NCBI RefSeq assembly: GCF_001434255.1
Contig: NZ_AZEY01000079.1
Coordinates: forward strand, 50,292 to 114,291
Source: Lentilactobacillus diolivorans DSM 14421
GTDB lineage: Bacteria; Bacillota; Bacilli; Lactobacillales; Lactobacillaceae
Length of the DNA stretch: 64,000 bases
Reading direction: 5' to 3'
The notes below the pieces were generated by a model, which was given only the letters and a program-made list of their open reading frames with translations, ran no database searches and was not told the origin of the DNA. This document shows positions 43,525 to 51,107 of this stretch, piece after piece (within the stretch, counting starts at the first letter, position 1; the number at the start of each line of letters is the position of its first letter). Position numbers and translations under genes: made by a program.

Positions 43525-44538
43525 ATGAAAGCGATTGTTATTTCTGGTAAAGGAAAGATTGATTTAACGAATGTTACTGATCTTGTTAAGCAAGCCAACC
43601 AAGTAATTTTTAGTCCGAAATTTGTTGGTATTTGCGGTTCTGATCTTCACTATCTAGCAGATGGGTCGGTTGGCCAATCGGTGATTCGAGAGCCCTTAAT
43701 TCCGGGGCATGAAGTCAGTGGGACATTGGATGAATCGGTTGTCATTGATGGTAAGACAATTCCCCAGGGAACTAAAATTACGGTTCATCCAGCAACATTT
43801 GGTGATAAGCAGGATAGGATTGCTGCGTATCCAGAAATTTGGCCAAACGGTCGTTATTTAGGATCCGCGCAATACTTACCACATACTCAAGGCGGAATGG
43901 TTGAACAAATGGCTGTACGACCAGATCAAGTTCGAGTTGTTCCTGATAACGTTTCATTGGAGTCTGCTGCATTAGCTGAACCGTTATCAGTGGGTTTACA
44001 TGCAATTCAACTAGCAGGTGGCGTAAAAGGTAAAAAAGTTTTGGTTTCAGGTGCGGGGCCGATTGGACTACTCGCCGCGGGTGGTGCTGTTACGCTTGGA
44101 GCAAATAGTGTCACCGTTTCGGATGTTTTGGATGAACCTTTAGCCCGGGCTAAAAAATTAGGCGTTCAAAGAAGAATTAATGTTGCCAAGGAATCATTAC
44201 CAACTAATGAGTTTGATTTGATTCTTGAATGTTCTGGTGCGGCACCGGCTATCAGTGCATCATTTAAGGCGGCGGCTTTAGGTGCGACAATTATGCAAGT
44301 GGGAATGATGATTGATCAGAGTATCCCTTTAAATATTTCATCAATTAATGGCAAAGAATTAACCTATCGAGGAAGTTTCAGGTTCAAAAATGAAATTGAT
44401 CAGGCATTGCAGATTCTTAGTAAAAATCCGGTAATCAGCACCGTTATCACACAAATATTTAAGGCTGGCAACTATCGGAAAGCCTTTGAGGTTGCCAAGG
44501 ACGCAAAGCAATCCGCTAAAGTACTCATTGAAATGTAA
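43525..44538 (+). CDS. Zinc-type alcohol dehydrogenase, L-idonate 5-dehydrogenase-like
   Basis: The 337-residue medium-chain dehydrogenase has the catalytic zinc region GICGSDLHYLADG and GHEVSG (GHE motif), an NAD site VSGAGPIGLLAAGGA, and a strand near the C-terminus (YRGSFRF) as in IdnD. SVGQSVIREPLIPGHEVSG and YLGSAQYLPHTQGGM match L-idonate dehydrogenases. The lobe that normally carries four structural-zinc Cys reads HPATFGDKQDRIAAYPEIW and has none. With the next gene it could interconvert L-idonate, 5-ketogluconate and gluconate. Another polyol is possible. Confidence 0.78.
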   Translation: MKAIVISGKGKIDLTNVTDLVKQANQVIFSPKFVGICGSDLHYLADGSVGQSVIREPLIPGHEVSGTLDESVVIDGKTIPQGTKITVHPATFGDKQDRIAAYPEIWPNGRYLGSAQYLPHTQGGMVEQMAVRPDQVRVVPDNVSLESAALAEPLSVGLHAIQLAGGVKGKKVLVSGAGPIGLLAAGGAVTLGANSVTVSDVLDEPLARAKKLGVQRRINVAKESLPTNEFDLILECSGAAPAISASFKAAALGATIMQVGMMIDQSIPLNISSINGKELTYRGSFRFKNEIDQALQILSKNPVISTVITQIFKAGNYRKAFEVAKDAKQSAKVLIEM

Positions 44539-44552
44539 CGGAGGGATTTATA

Positions 44553-45326
44553 ATGGCAAAATTTGATCGTAATAGTTTTTCGCTAAAAGGCAAAGTGGCA
44601 TTAGTTACCGGCGGCGCTCGTGGATTAGGAAAATATTATTCAATTGCGTTGTCGATGTATGGTGCGAATGTGTTCGTTGTCAGCCGAAAACAGGATGGTT
44701 GGGCTGAGTTGAAACAAATCGTTGAGAAGAATGGTCAACAAATTGACTTTCTGAGCCAAGATATTACTGTATCAGGAGCAGCAGAAAAAGTTATTCAAGC
44801 GGTTATTGAGCGATTTGGTAAGTTGGATATCTTGGTAAATAACGCCGGGATGCAGCTCCGAAATGATGTCTTGGATTTCAAAGATGACGATTGGCTGAAA
44901 GTAATTGATTTAAATTTAAACGCCAGTTATTTTTTGGCACATGCTGCCGCAAAGGTAATGGCTGAACAAAAGTCTGGTAAGATTATCAATATTGGCTCCA
45001 TGCAATCATATCGGGCTGGCAAACGCATTTTTCCATATGCAGCAAGTAAGCACGGTATTTTGGGCTTGACGAGAGCATATGCTGATGCTTTAGCGCCTTA
45101 TCATATTCAAGTTAACGGGTTAGCTCCCGGATACATTACGACTGATATGACCAAAGCACTTCAAACCGATCCGGTTAGAGGGCCAGAAATTAAGGCGCAC
45201 ATTCCATCAGGTGAATGGGGCGTTCCCGAAGAATTGATGGGACCCATGGTGTTCCTGGCAAGTTCGGCCTCAGACTATGTGACTGGTGTGATGTTGCCTG
45301 TGGATGGCGGTTATTTATTAAGGTAG
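44553..45326 (+). CDS. Short-chain dehydrogenase, gluconate 5-dehydrogenase-like
   Basis: The 257-residue SDR has TGGARGLGKYYS (NAD site), NNAGMQLRND, catalytic Ser in NIGSMQSYRAGKRIFPYAASKHG with Tyr-x-x-x-Lys, and PVDGGYLLR at the C-terminus. AAPYHIQVNGLAPGYITTDMT-type sequence is usual in IdnO and 2-deoxygluconate dehydrogenases. It starts 14 nt after the previous gene with GGAGGG, so they are one operon. No gluconate kinase or permease is adjacent. Confidence 0.82.
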   Translation: MAKFDRNSFSLKGKVALVTGGARGLGKYYSIALSMYGANVFVVSRKQDGWAELKQIVEKNGQQIDFLSQDITVSGAAEKVIQAVIERFGKLDILVNNAGMQLRNDVLDFKDDDWLKVIDLNLNASYFLAHAAAKVMAEQKSGKIINIGSMQSYRAGKRIFPYAASKHGILGLTRAYADALAPYHIQVNGLAPGYITTDMTKALQTDPVRGPEIKAHIPSGEWGVPEELMGPMVFLASSASDYVTGVMLPVDGGYLLR

Positions 45327-45375
45327 TTTGTTTTTATTATTCAAATAAATAAATGGCGATTTATTTTCTCAAAAT

Positions 45376-45443
45376 GCAACAAATCAGAGTGCACCAAAAG
45401 TTGTCTTTGGGCGCACATTTCCACTCGGTAATAATCGTGATTA
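45376..45443 (-). repeat. Composite repeat, inverted copy with a small unique hairpin
   Basis: On the minus strand: TGTAATCACGATTATTACC, GAGTGGAAAT, then the hairpin GTGCGCCCAAAG with CTTTTGGTGCAC, then TCTGATTTG. The linker and end are conserved and the hairpin is unique. Confidence 0.7.
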
Positions 45444-45492
45444 CACAAAACGGCAGGATGGGGCAATAGTCTTTTTTCACAGTCTCTGTTAG

Positions 45493-45730
45493 TGTCAACA
45501 CGATTGTTACTAAGCAAAAACGCGGGACAAGAGGCAACTTCCGGCCGTGTAACCGAATTATCCAAATATTCAAATTTAGGATATCTCACTGAACTTGTTA
45601 CTTAGTTAAAAAACGTGGACCGGCAAACGGACCCCGGTCATAGAAGCCCCCTAACTTAACATTCCAAAATTGGGAATATCAAGTTAGGGGGGCTTCTATT
45701 CTGGGGCCTAATCACTTGCTGGTCCGCTCT
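45493..45730. repeat. Composite repeat fused to long hairpin copy B2
   Basis: The linker ACGATTGTTACTAAGC and the left arm of the type A palindrome (45518-45575) run into a second linker (TTGTTACTTAG, AAAACGTGG). Hairpin B2 follows: CCCC, GGTC, an arm of 26 nt (45640-45665), a 7-nt loop, the partner arm (45673-45699), TCT, GGGG, with outer GGACC/GGTCC and the end CGCTCTGTTT. The inner arms are unrelated to those of B1 and B3. Confidence 0.82.
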
Positions 45731-45783
45731 GTTTATTTAGTGGGTGGTAGATAGGTTAAACATCAGGAAAAAATGATTCAAAG

Positions 45784-46695
45784 TTAGGCAAAAAATGAAT
45801 AGATCCAGTAAATCAGAAACCCAAGGCATAGTCCTAATGAACCACTAATTAGGATTTTAACAGAGCAAACAAATGTTTTAACTTTAATTTGTTCGTGAGT
45901 AAATAATTTCATCTGTTTAATGATAAACGGTAAAGGCAACAGAATTGAAATTAGCGTGATTGGATAAACGTTGATGTAAATTGCCAAGAAGACTAATAAA
46001 ATTGCTAGAATATTGGCGATGTTCCATAAGAGAACGGAATGCTTTACACCAAGATAGTGAACAATGGTGTGCCGATGATTTTTCTCATCTTCTTGAGCAT
46101 CACAGATGTTATTAGCAAACATAATATTACCAATCCAAACGAACTCAGGCGAAGCGGCTAAAAAAATATGCCATAATAAATGTGGGGTCCAAGTGAAGAT
46201 TTGATACGAGTTGATATAAACCGAAATAACGACAATCATGACACCCATTGTGAAGCCGGAAGCCAGTTCACCGAAAGGCGTGTTGGATATCGGCAATGGA
46301 CCGGCGGCGTATAATAAACCAATTAGAAAGCAAAAAAGTCCCATCCATAATAGTGGCAAGCCAACTTCGTAGGTAAGGTAAATGCCAATTAGTGCTGAGG
46401 GGATAAACATTAATGACATGATTGTTCGAAGCAGGTTTAACGAGATATGCTTGCGGCCGATAACGTTTGTCCCTTTTTTAAAATCTTCCTGATCAGAGTG
46501 TTGATAGTCGTTATAATTATCCCAAATATCAACGAACATATTGAACAGGAACATCGCTATAAAGAATAAAATGGCATAAATCGGATTGGTTGAATTTAGG
46601 AAATACCAGCTGAAAAAAAGCCCAACAATAAACGGAAAGACGCTGGCAGATTTGGCCTTAAATTCAACTAATTCTAAGAAAGTTGATAAACTCAT
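45784..46695 (-). CDS. menA: 1,4-dihydroxy-2-naphthoate prenyltransferase (UbiA family)
   Basis: The 303-residue protein has eight or nine membrane segments and both Asp-rich motifs of UbiA enzymes (NMFVDIWDNYNDYQH with FKKGTNVIGRKHIS, and NNICDAQEDEKNHRHT). The GTNVIGRK region and the pairing with menG support DHNA prenylation over other UbiA substrates. It attaches a polyprenyl tail to DHNA at the membrane. It is divergent from menG. Genes to make DHNA are not in the window. Confidence 0.88.
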   Translation of the reverse strand: MSLSTFLELVEFKAKSASVFPFIVGLFFSWYFLNSTNPIYAILFFIAMFLFNMFVDIWDNYNDYQHSDQEDFKKGTNVIGRKHISLNLLRTIMSLMFIPSALIGIYLTYEVGLPLLWMGLFCFLIGLLYAAGPLPISNTPFGELASGFTMGVMIVVISVYINSYQIFTWTPHLLWHIFLAASPEFVWIGNIMFANNICDAQEDEKNHRHTIVHYLGVKHSVLLWNIANILAILLVFLAIYINVYPITLISILLPLPFIIKQMKLFTHEQIKVKTFVCSVKILISGSLGLCLGFLIYWIYSFFA

Positions 46696-46802
46696 GTAAA
46701 GCCTCCATAATTATCATATATATGTGAAGCTGAATGATTCTAAAAATTGGCAGTTCAGCTCACAGTTTGTTGCTAAATAAATTATACCAAAGGAGTTGGC
46801 TT

Positions 46803-47522
46803 ATGGGCCTGACAAATCGTACCCCGGAACAAAAAGTCGCATCCATGTTTGATAAAATTGCGCCTAACTATGATGCCATGAATTCGTTGATTAGTCTTGG
46901 TGGACATCGTCACTGGCGCAAAATTACGATGAAAGAATTAAACATTCAGCGGGGAAGTTTCGCAATTGATGTGTGTTGTGGAACCGGAGATTGGACGATT
47001 GCATTGGCGAAAGCTGTTGGTCCGGCTGGACAGGTTGTTGGCTTGGACTTTAGTGACGAAATGTTAAAAATTGCTCAAAAGAAAGTTTATCAACAAGGCT
47101 TGCAGGATCGAATCACTTTGGTGAAGGGGGATGCCATGCAGCTACCTTATCATGATGGGATATTTAACGTTGCGACAATCGGGTTTGGATTACGGAACGT
47201 TCCAGATGCCAATCAGGTTCTTCATGAAATGGCGCGGGTGGTTATCCCTGGAGGAACCGTTGCCTGCCTTGAAACATCACAACCGACCAATCCAGTCATT
47301 AAGCTGGGTTGGCGGGCTTATTTTAGCCTGGTACCGTTAATGGCAAAAATTGTCGTTAATAAATATCATGAATATGATTATTTACAGCGAACAACCGATG
47401 AATTTGTTTCGGCAAAAGAATTAGTTAAGATGTTCCAAAAAGCTGGATTAATAAATGTTTCCTATCAGACGTTTACGTTTGGTGCTGCTGCTCTGCATTT
47501 GGGAAAACGGCTAAGACCATAG
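46803..47522 (+). CDS. menG: Demethylmenaquinone methyltransferase
   Basis: I start at ATG 46803 with AAAGGAG 7 nt upstream, giving 239 residues. It is a UbiE/MenG SAM methyltransferase: VASMFDKIAPNYDAMNSLISLGGHRHWRK at the N-terminus, the SAM motif DVCCGTGDWTIALAKAVG, VVGLDFSDEML, FGLRNVPD and YEYDYLQRT-like sequence near 195. It methylates demethylmenaquinone, the last step of menaquinone synthesis. It sits head to head with menA. Confidence 0.94.
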   Translation: MGLTNRTPEQKVASMFDKIAPNYDAMNSLISLGGHRHWRKITMKELNIQRGSFAIDVCCGTGDWTIALAKAVGPAGQVVGLDFSDEMLKIAQKKVYQQGLQDRITLVKGDAMQLPYHDGIFNVATIGFGLRNVPDANQVLHEMARVVIPGGTVACLETSQPTNPVIKLGWRAYFSLVPLMAKIVVNKYHEYDYLQRTTDEFVSAKELVKMFQKAGLINVSYQTFTFGAAALHLGKRLRP

Positions 47523-47549
47523 GAGAATGGCGATTATTCAGATTTTGTC

Positions 47550-47578
47550 TTGCTTCACAAGATTAAAACGGTTATCAT
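47550..47578 (+). promoter_or_regulatory. Promoter of the second aromatic leader
   Basis: TTGCTT (47550-47555), 17 nt, TATCAT (47573-47578), about 30 nt before the leader ATG. Confidence 0.65.
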
Positions 47579-47609
47579 ATACGTAACTTATTCTTAGGAG
47601 TTTTTAATT

Positions 47610-47675
47610 ATGGAAAATAATTGTCGAACTCAGTTGAATAGTTGTCGTTATTACTTTTGGTTTTTCCAGATCTGA
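47610..47675 (+). CDS. Aromatic leader peptide of the aminotransferase gene
   Basis: A 21-codon ORF ends CRYYFWFFQI. Two Tyr, three Phe and one Trp codon follow each other at codons 14-19. TTAGGAG (47594-47600) is 9 nt before the ATG. It lies between a promoter and a terminator, upstream of an aromatic aminotransferase, matching a peptide that senses aromatic aminoacyl-tRNA. Confidence 0.87.
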   Translation: MENNCRTQLNSCRYYFWFFQI

Positions 47676-47802
47676 TCTGTGATAAGCCAAGAGGTTTTCG
47701 TAATGGAAATTAAAAGGCCGCGCAGATCAGCAATTGACTGTGCGGGATTAAACCAATGGTGGGTCCTTTCAGTCAATCAATGACTGGGAGGACCCTATTT
47801 TT
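47672..47802 (+). promoter_or_regulatory. Attenuator of the aromatic aminotransferase gene
   Basis: Three competing folds can be drawn. CTGATCTG (47672-47679, covering the leader stop) pairs perfectly with CAGATCAG (47723-47730). ATTGACTG (47733-47740) pairs perfectly with CAGTCAAT (47770-47777), an antiterminator. The terminator itself is GGGTCCT (47761-47767) with AGGACCC (47789-47795), with CAGTCA/TGACTG inside, then TATTTTTG. CGCGCA (47719-47724) with TGTGCG (47739-47744) could block the antiterminator. Confidence 0.85.
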
Positions 47803-47821
47803 GAGAGGAGATTTACCAAGT

Positions 47822-49000
47822 ATGAGTAAATTATCAGAAAGAATGAATAAGCGGGTCGCAGCATTGTCACCGTCATCAATTTTGACGTTTAATCAAAAGA
47901 TCTCAACAATTCCAGACATTGTGAAGTTAACGTTGGGGGAACCGGATTTTAACACGCCTGAACATGTTAAGCAGGCGGCAATTACGAGCATTGAAAATAA
48001 TGAAAGTCATTATACCAATTCACGGGGAACAATTGGTCTCCGAAAAGCGGCGACTGGTTTTTTAAAGCAAAAATATGGATTGAATTATGATCCGGAAACC
48101 CAAATTTTGATTACTGCTGGAGCAACTGGAGCTATTTATTCAGCACTAACAGCGATGCTTAATCCTGGTGATACCGTCATTATTCCAACTCCGATTTTTC
48201 CACTATACATCCCGATTGCGATGCTGGGTGGTGCCAAACCAATCTTTGTTGATACTTCGGATAACGGATTCATCCTATCTCCCGAAAAATTGCAGGCAGC
48301 GATTGAAGAAAATAAGGATACCGTCAAGGCAGTTATTTTAAACTTCCCAACTAATCCAACCGGTGTAACATATCATAAGGACGATTTGCAAAAATTAGCT
48401 GATGTTATTTCGCAGTATGATATTTTCTGCATCAGTGATGAAATATACAGTGAATTGACCTATGATGGTACGCATGTATCGATGGGATCCATCCTGCCAG
48501 AGCAGACATTAGTGATGAACGGTGTTTCCAAATCTCATGCGATGACTGGCTGGCGGATTGGCATGATCTGCGGACCAGCTGATGTTATCACTGAAATTGG
48601 TAAGGTAAGTGAATTCACAATTACGTCATGCACGGCGAATGCGCAAGCTGCTGCACAAGAAGCTTTCACTAATGGATTAAATGATGCTGCCCCAATGAGA
48701 GCTGAATACTTGAAGCGGCGCGATTTATTGACTGCCGGTCTGAAAAAAGCAGGCTTTACTTGTCCCAATCCCAATGGTGCCTTCTACATTTTCGCCAAGA
48801 TTCCGGCAGAATTGAATCAAAACAGTGTTGAATTTTGTTACGAATTAGCTGAAAAAGCTAAAGTTGCTGTTATTCCCGGTGCTTCATTTGGTCCTGGTGG
48901 TGAAGGATACGTTCGGATTAGTTATGCGGCCAGTGAAGCAGATCTTAAAAAAGCTGTTGAAAGGATTCAAAAGTTTGTTGGTGAAAAGGCAAGCGTTTAA
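47822..49000 (+). CDS. Aromatic aminotransferase (class I PLP enzyme)
   Basis: I start at ATG 47822 with GAGAGGAG upstream, giving 392 residues. Fold-type I motifs are present: TLGEPDFNTPEHV, ITAGATGAIYSAL, NFPTNPTGVTY, SDEIYSELTYDG, the PLP Lys in VMNGVSKSHAMTGWRIG, and YVRISYAASE near the C-terminus. It belongs to the PatA/AraT branch, which transaminates aromatic amino acids and some others. The aromatic leader peptide favours a role in the last step of Tyr and Phe synthesis. It may also serve catabolism. The next gene is a hydroxyacid dehydrogenase on the same strand. Confidence 0.88.
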   Translation: MSKLSERMNKRVAALSPSSILTFNQKISTIPDIVKLTLGEPDFNTPEHVKQAAITSIENNESHYTNSRGTIGLRKAATGFLKQKYGLNYDPETQILITAGATGAIYSALTAMLNPGDTVIIPTPIFPLYIPIAMLGGAKPIFVDTSDNGFILSPEKLQAAIEENKDTVKAVILNFPTNPTGVTYHKDDLQKLADVISQYDIFCISDEIYSELTYDGTHVSMGSILPEQTLVMNGVSKSHAMTGWRIGMICGPADVITEIGKVSEFTITSCTANAQAAAQEAFTNGLNDAAPMRAEYLKRRDLLTAGLKKAGFTCPNPNGAFYIFAKIPAELNQNSVEFCYELAEKAKVAVIPGASFGPGGEGYVRISYAASEADLKKAVERIQKFVGEKASV

Positions 49001-49099
49001 TTTGGAAACCAGTTTGCGCTTGGTAGAGTGGCTACGGCTAACAAACCAACACAATAAATCTTGAATAAAAACATTTAAAAATCGAGGCAATTAATTCTC

Positions 49100-50101
49100 A
49101 TGAAAATTTTAATGTACACGGTACGACCAGATGAACAGGGACCAATCAGTGATTGGAATAAGCAACATACTGAATATCAAATCGATACGAATTCCTTGCC
49201 ATTGAACGCGAAAACTGTTGATCTTGCCAAGGGGTATGACGGAATTGCGATTTTACAACATGCATCAGTTGATGAGCCGATTGTTTATAAAACACTCAAA
49301 GAGTTTGGCATCAAACAAATTTCCCTTAGAAGTACCGGCTATGAGATTATCGACTTAAAGGAAGCAGCCCAAAATGGATTAGCCGTTACCAACGTACCGG
49401 GCTATTCTCCTCGATCAGTAAGTGAATTGGTGCTTGCTCATGTTATGTGGTTACTCCGGCATCTTGGCGAGGTTCGCGAACGTGAACAACATGGTGATTT
49501 TACGTGGACCAATACAGAAGCTAAGGAAATTCACACATTAACTGTTGGAATTATTGGCGCAGGTAAAATTGGGAGTGCGGTTGCGCGGATTTTTAGAGCC
49601 TTGGGTGCAACCGTCATTGCAGCGGATCCAATTCATCGACCAGATTTGAATGATACGTTAACTTACGTGAATCATGAAACGGTTTATAAAACAGCAGATA
49701 TTGTCACCATGCATACCCCGTTAACTGAAGAAACACATCATATGATTAACGCTCAGGTCTTTAAAGAAATGAAGTCATCGGCTATCTTTATCAATGCTTC
49801 CAGAGGACCTGTTGTGAATACCAGTGATCTTGTGAAAGCTCTGGAAGATAAAGAAATTGCGGCTGCGGCAATTGACACATTTGAAGGTGAAACGTCAATC
49901 GTTAACCATGATTTAACAGGTAAACCACTGCATAACGAAAATCTCGAGAAACTTTTGGCAATGCCGAATGTTAATGTGAGTCCACATATTGGTTTTTACA
50001 CAGAAGTCGCTGTTCAAAATATGGTTGAGATTACTTTGAATGATGTTGATGCGATTCTTCATGGTAAGAAAAGCCCACATCAAGTTAGTAGCAATGCTTA
50101 A
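49100..50101 (+). CDS. D-2-hydroxyacid dehydrogenase (D-lactate or D-phenyllactate type)
   Basis: The 333-residue protein resembles D-lactate dehydrogenases: SLRSTGYEIIDLKEAAQNGL, NVPGYSPRSVSELVLAH, VGIIGAGKIGSAVARIFRALGA (NAD site), INASRGPVVNTSDLVKAL with active Arg, and NVSPHIGFYTEVAV with His. It reduces a 2-oxo acid with NADH. The spacing of 98 nt from the aminotransferase without a visible terminator suggests a shared transcript. Together they could turn Phe into phenyllactate, which is inference. The ribosome binding site is weak (GAGG, 13 nt away). Confidence 0.85.
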   Translation: MKILMYTVRPDEQGPISDWNKQHTEYQIDTNSLPLNAKTVDLAKGYDGIAILQHASVDEPIVYKTLKEFGIKQISLRSTGYEIIDLKEAAQNGLAVTNVPGYSPRSVSELVLAHVMWLLRHLGEVREREQHGDFTWTNTEAKEIHTLTVGIIGAGKIGSAVARIFRALGATVIAADPIHRPDLNDTLTYVNHETVYKTADIVTMHTPLTEETHHMINAQVFKEMKSSAIFINASRGPVVNTSDLVKALEDKEIAAAAIDTFEGETSIVNHDLTGKPLHNENLEKLLAMPNVNVSPHIGFYTEVAVQNMVEITLNDVDAILHGKKSPHQVSSNA

Positions 50102-50130
50102 ACAGAAAATTAAAGAATCGTAAATATGAG

Positions 50131-50172
50131 GCGATTGGGACAAATAAATGTAGTCCTGATTGCCTCATTTTA
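50131..50172 (+). terminator. Terminator after the hydroxyacid dehydrogenase gene
   Basis: GAGGCGATTGGGAC pairs with GTCCTGATTGCCTC around AAATAAATGTA, then ATTTTAT. Confidence 0.85.
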
Positions 50173-50226
50173 TAAAATCGAAAACCACAAACCCTCAATT
50201 ATCATCAATTATTGATTAATTTAGCG

Positions 50227-50256
50227 AATGTAACCCTACGTAAAATGATCGTTTCT
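50227..50256 (+). promoter_or_regulatory. Conserved upstream block shared with 34039-34068
   Basis: AATGTAACCC, TACGTAAAA, ATCGTT, CTT aligns with the block before the gene at 34138. Repeats TGTAAC and CGTAAA have a 10-nt period. It lies 64 nt upstream of the start at 50320. Confidence 0.5.
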
Positions 50257-50319
50257 TGTTGTGAGCTTGAATTTGCGCTAGTTTGAAAGTAATTCAAATG
50301 CAAAAGAAGGTAAATTCTA

Positions 50320-50781
50320 ATGAAAGTGACTAAATCTGTTTTGTTGGCAGTCGCAACGATGGGGGTTGGTGTTGTTTGTTTGACATCAAGTAATACCCAT
50401 GCTGCAACCAAAGTTAACCCAATCCCCCGGGTTCTCCAAGGTTCTTGGGTCGGAACATATCAGCATCGGCCATTTATGTACAAGTTAACCAAGTACAAAG
50501 TGCAATCAGGTTTAACGGTTAATGGTCACTGGAAATCCAAACCAATGACATTCTATGTAAAAACAGCTCAATCCACTGTTAGTCATAGCAAGTATTCGCT
50601 ATTTACAGTCTCCAAGCAGACAAATAAGCGTGGTTACTGGAAGCTAAGACTTCTAAACTCCAGAGATAATTTGTATTTCAAGCCCGTTAAACATAATGGT
50701 AAGGCAGCACTATATAAATATCATATTGATAAGGAATATAGTACACCAAAACTGGATAATGGCTATTTTTATAGAAAATAG
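50320..50781 (+). CDS. Small secreted protein, unknown
   Basis: The 153-residue protein has a signal peptide (hydrophobic 7-21, cleavage near THA-A at 28). The mature part is basic and rich in Lys, Tyr, Ser and Trp, with beta-like repeats (GSWVGTYQHRPFMYKLTKYK, GYWKLRLLNSRDNLYFKPVKHN). No membrane anchor or LPXTG motif is seen. I do not recognise the family. It is monocistronic, with the conserved upstream block noted at 50227. Confidence 0.8.
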   Translation: MKVTKSVLLAVATMGVGVVCLTSSNTHAATKVNPIPRVLQGSWVGTYQHRPFMYKLTKYKVQSGLTVNGHWKSKPMTFYVKTAQSTVSHSKYSLFTVSKQTNKRGYWKLRLLNSRDNLYFKPVKHNGKAALYKYHIDKEYSTPKLDNGYFYRK

Positions 50782-50868
50782 TTGAGTCCTTGTGAGTTCC
50801 CTCCTTAAGATACAGTTCAGCACATTTCGATTTGATTAAATACCCCGATTAAAAACAAAGCCATGTAT

Positions 50869-51056
50869 ACAAAGAGGCTGGGACAAAAGTAATTTTGTCC
50901 CAGTCCCTATTTGTGTAATCACGATTATTACCAAGTGGAAATGTGAGATAAAAGGCAACTTCCAGAGTACAACCGAATTATCCCATTATTCTACCCGGAG
51001 CATATTCGGATAATCCAGTTATAACTCTGGAAGTTAACTGCCTTTTGTCTCACTCT
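50869..51056 (+). repeat. Composite repeat, complete copy (type A)
   Basis: It has the full set of parts: terminator GGCTGGGACAAAA/TTTTGTCCCAGTCCC, linker TGTAATCACGATTATTACC, AAGTGGAAATGTGAG, the palindrome AAAAGGCAACTTCCAGAGT with ACTCTGGAAGTTAACTGCC, and the end CTCACTCTATTT. The terminator serves the gene at 50320, and the palindrome lies next to the 3' end of the gene at 51108. Confidence 0.88.
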
Positions 51057-51107
51057 ATTTAAAGTTTGGATGATCAATTTATTGGTTAGAATCAATTAAT
51101 ATCAAAA

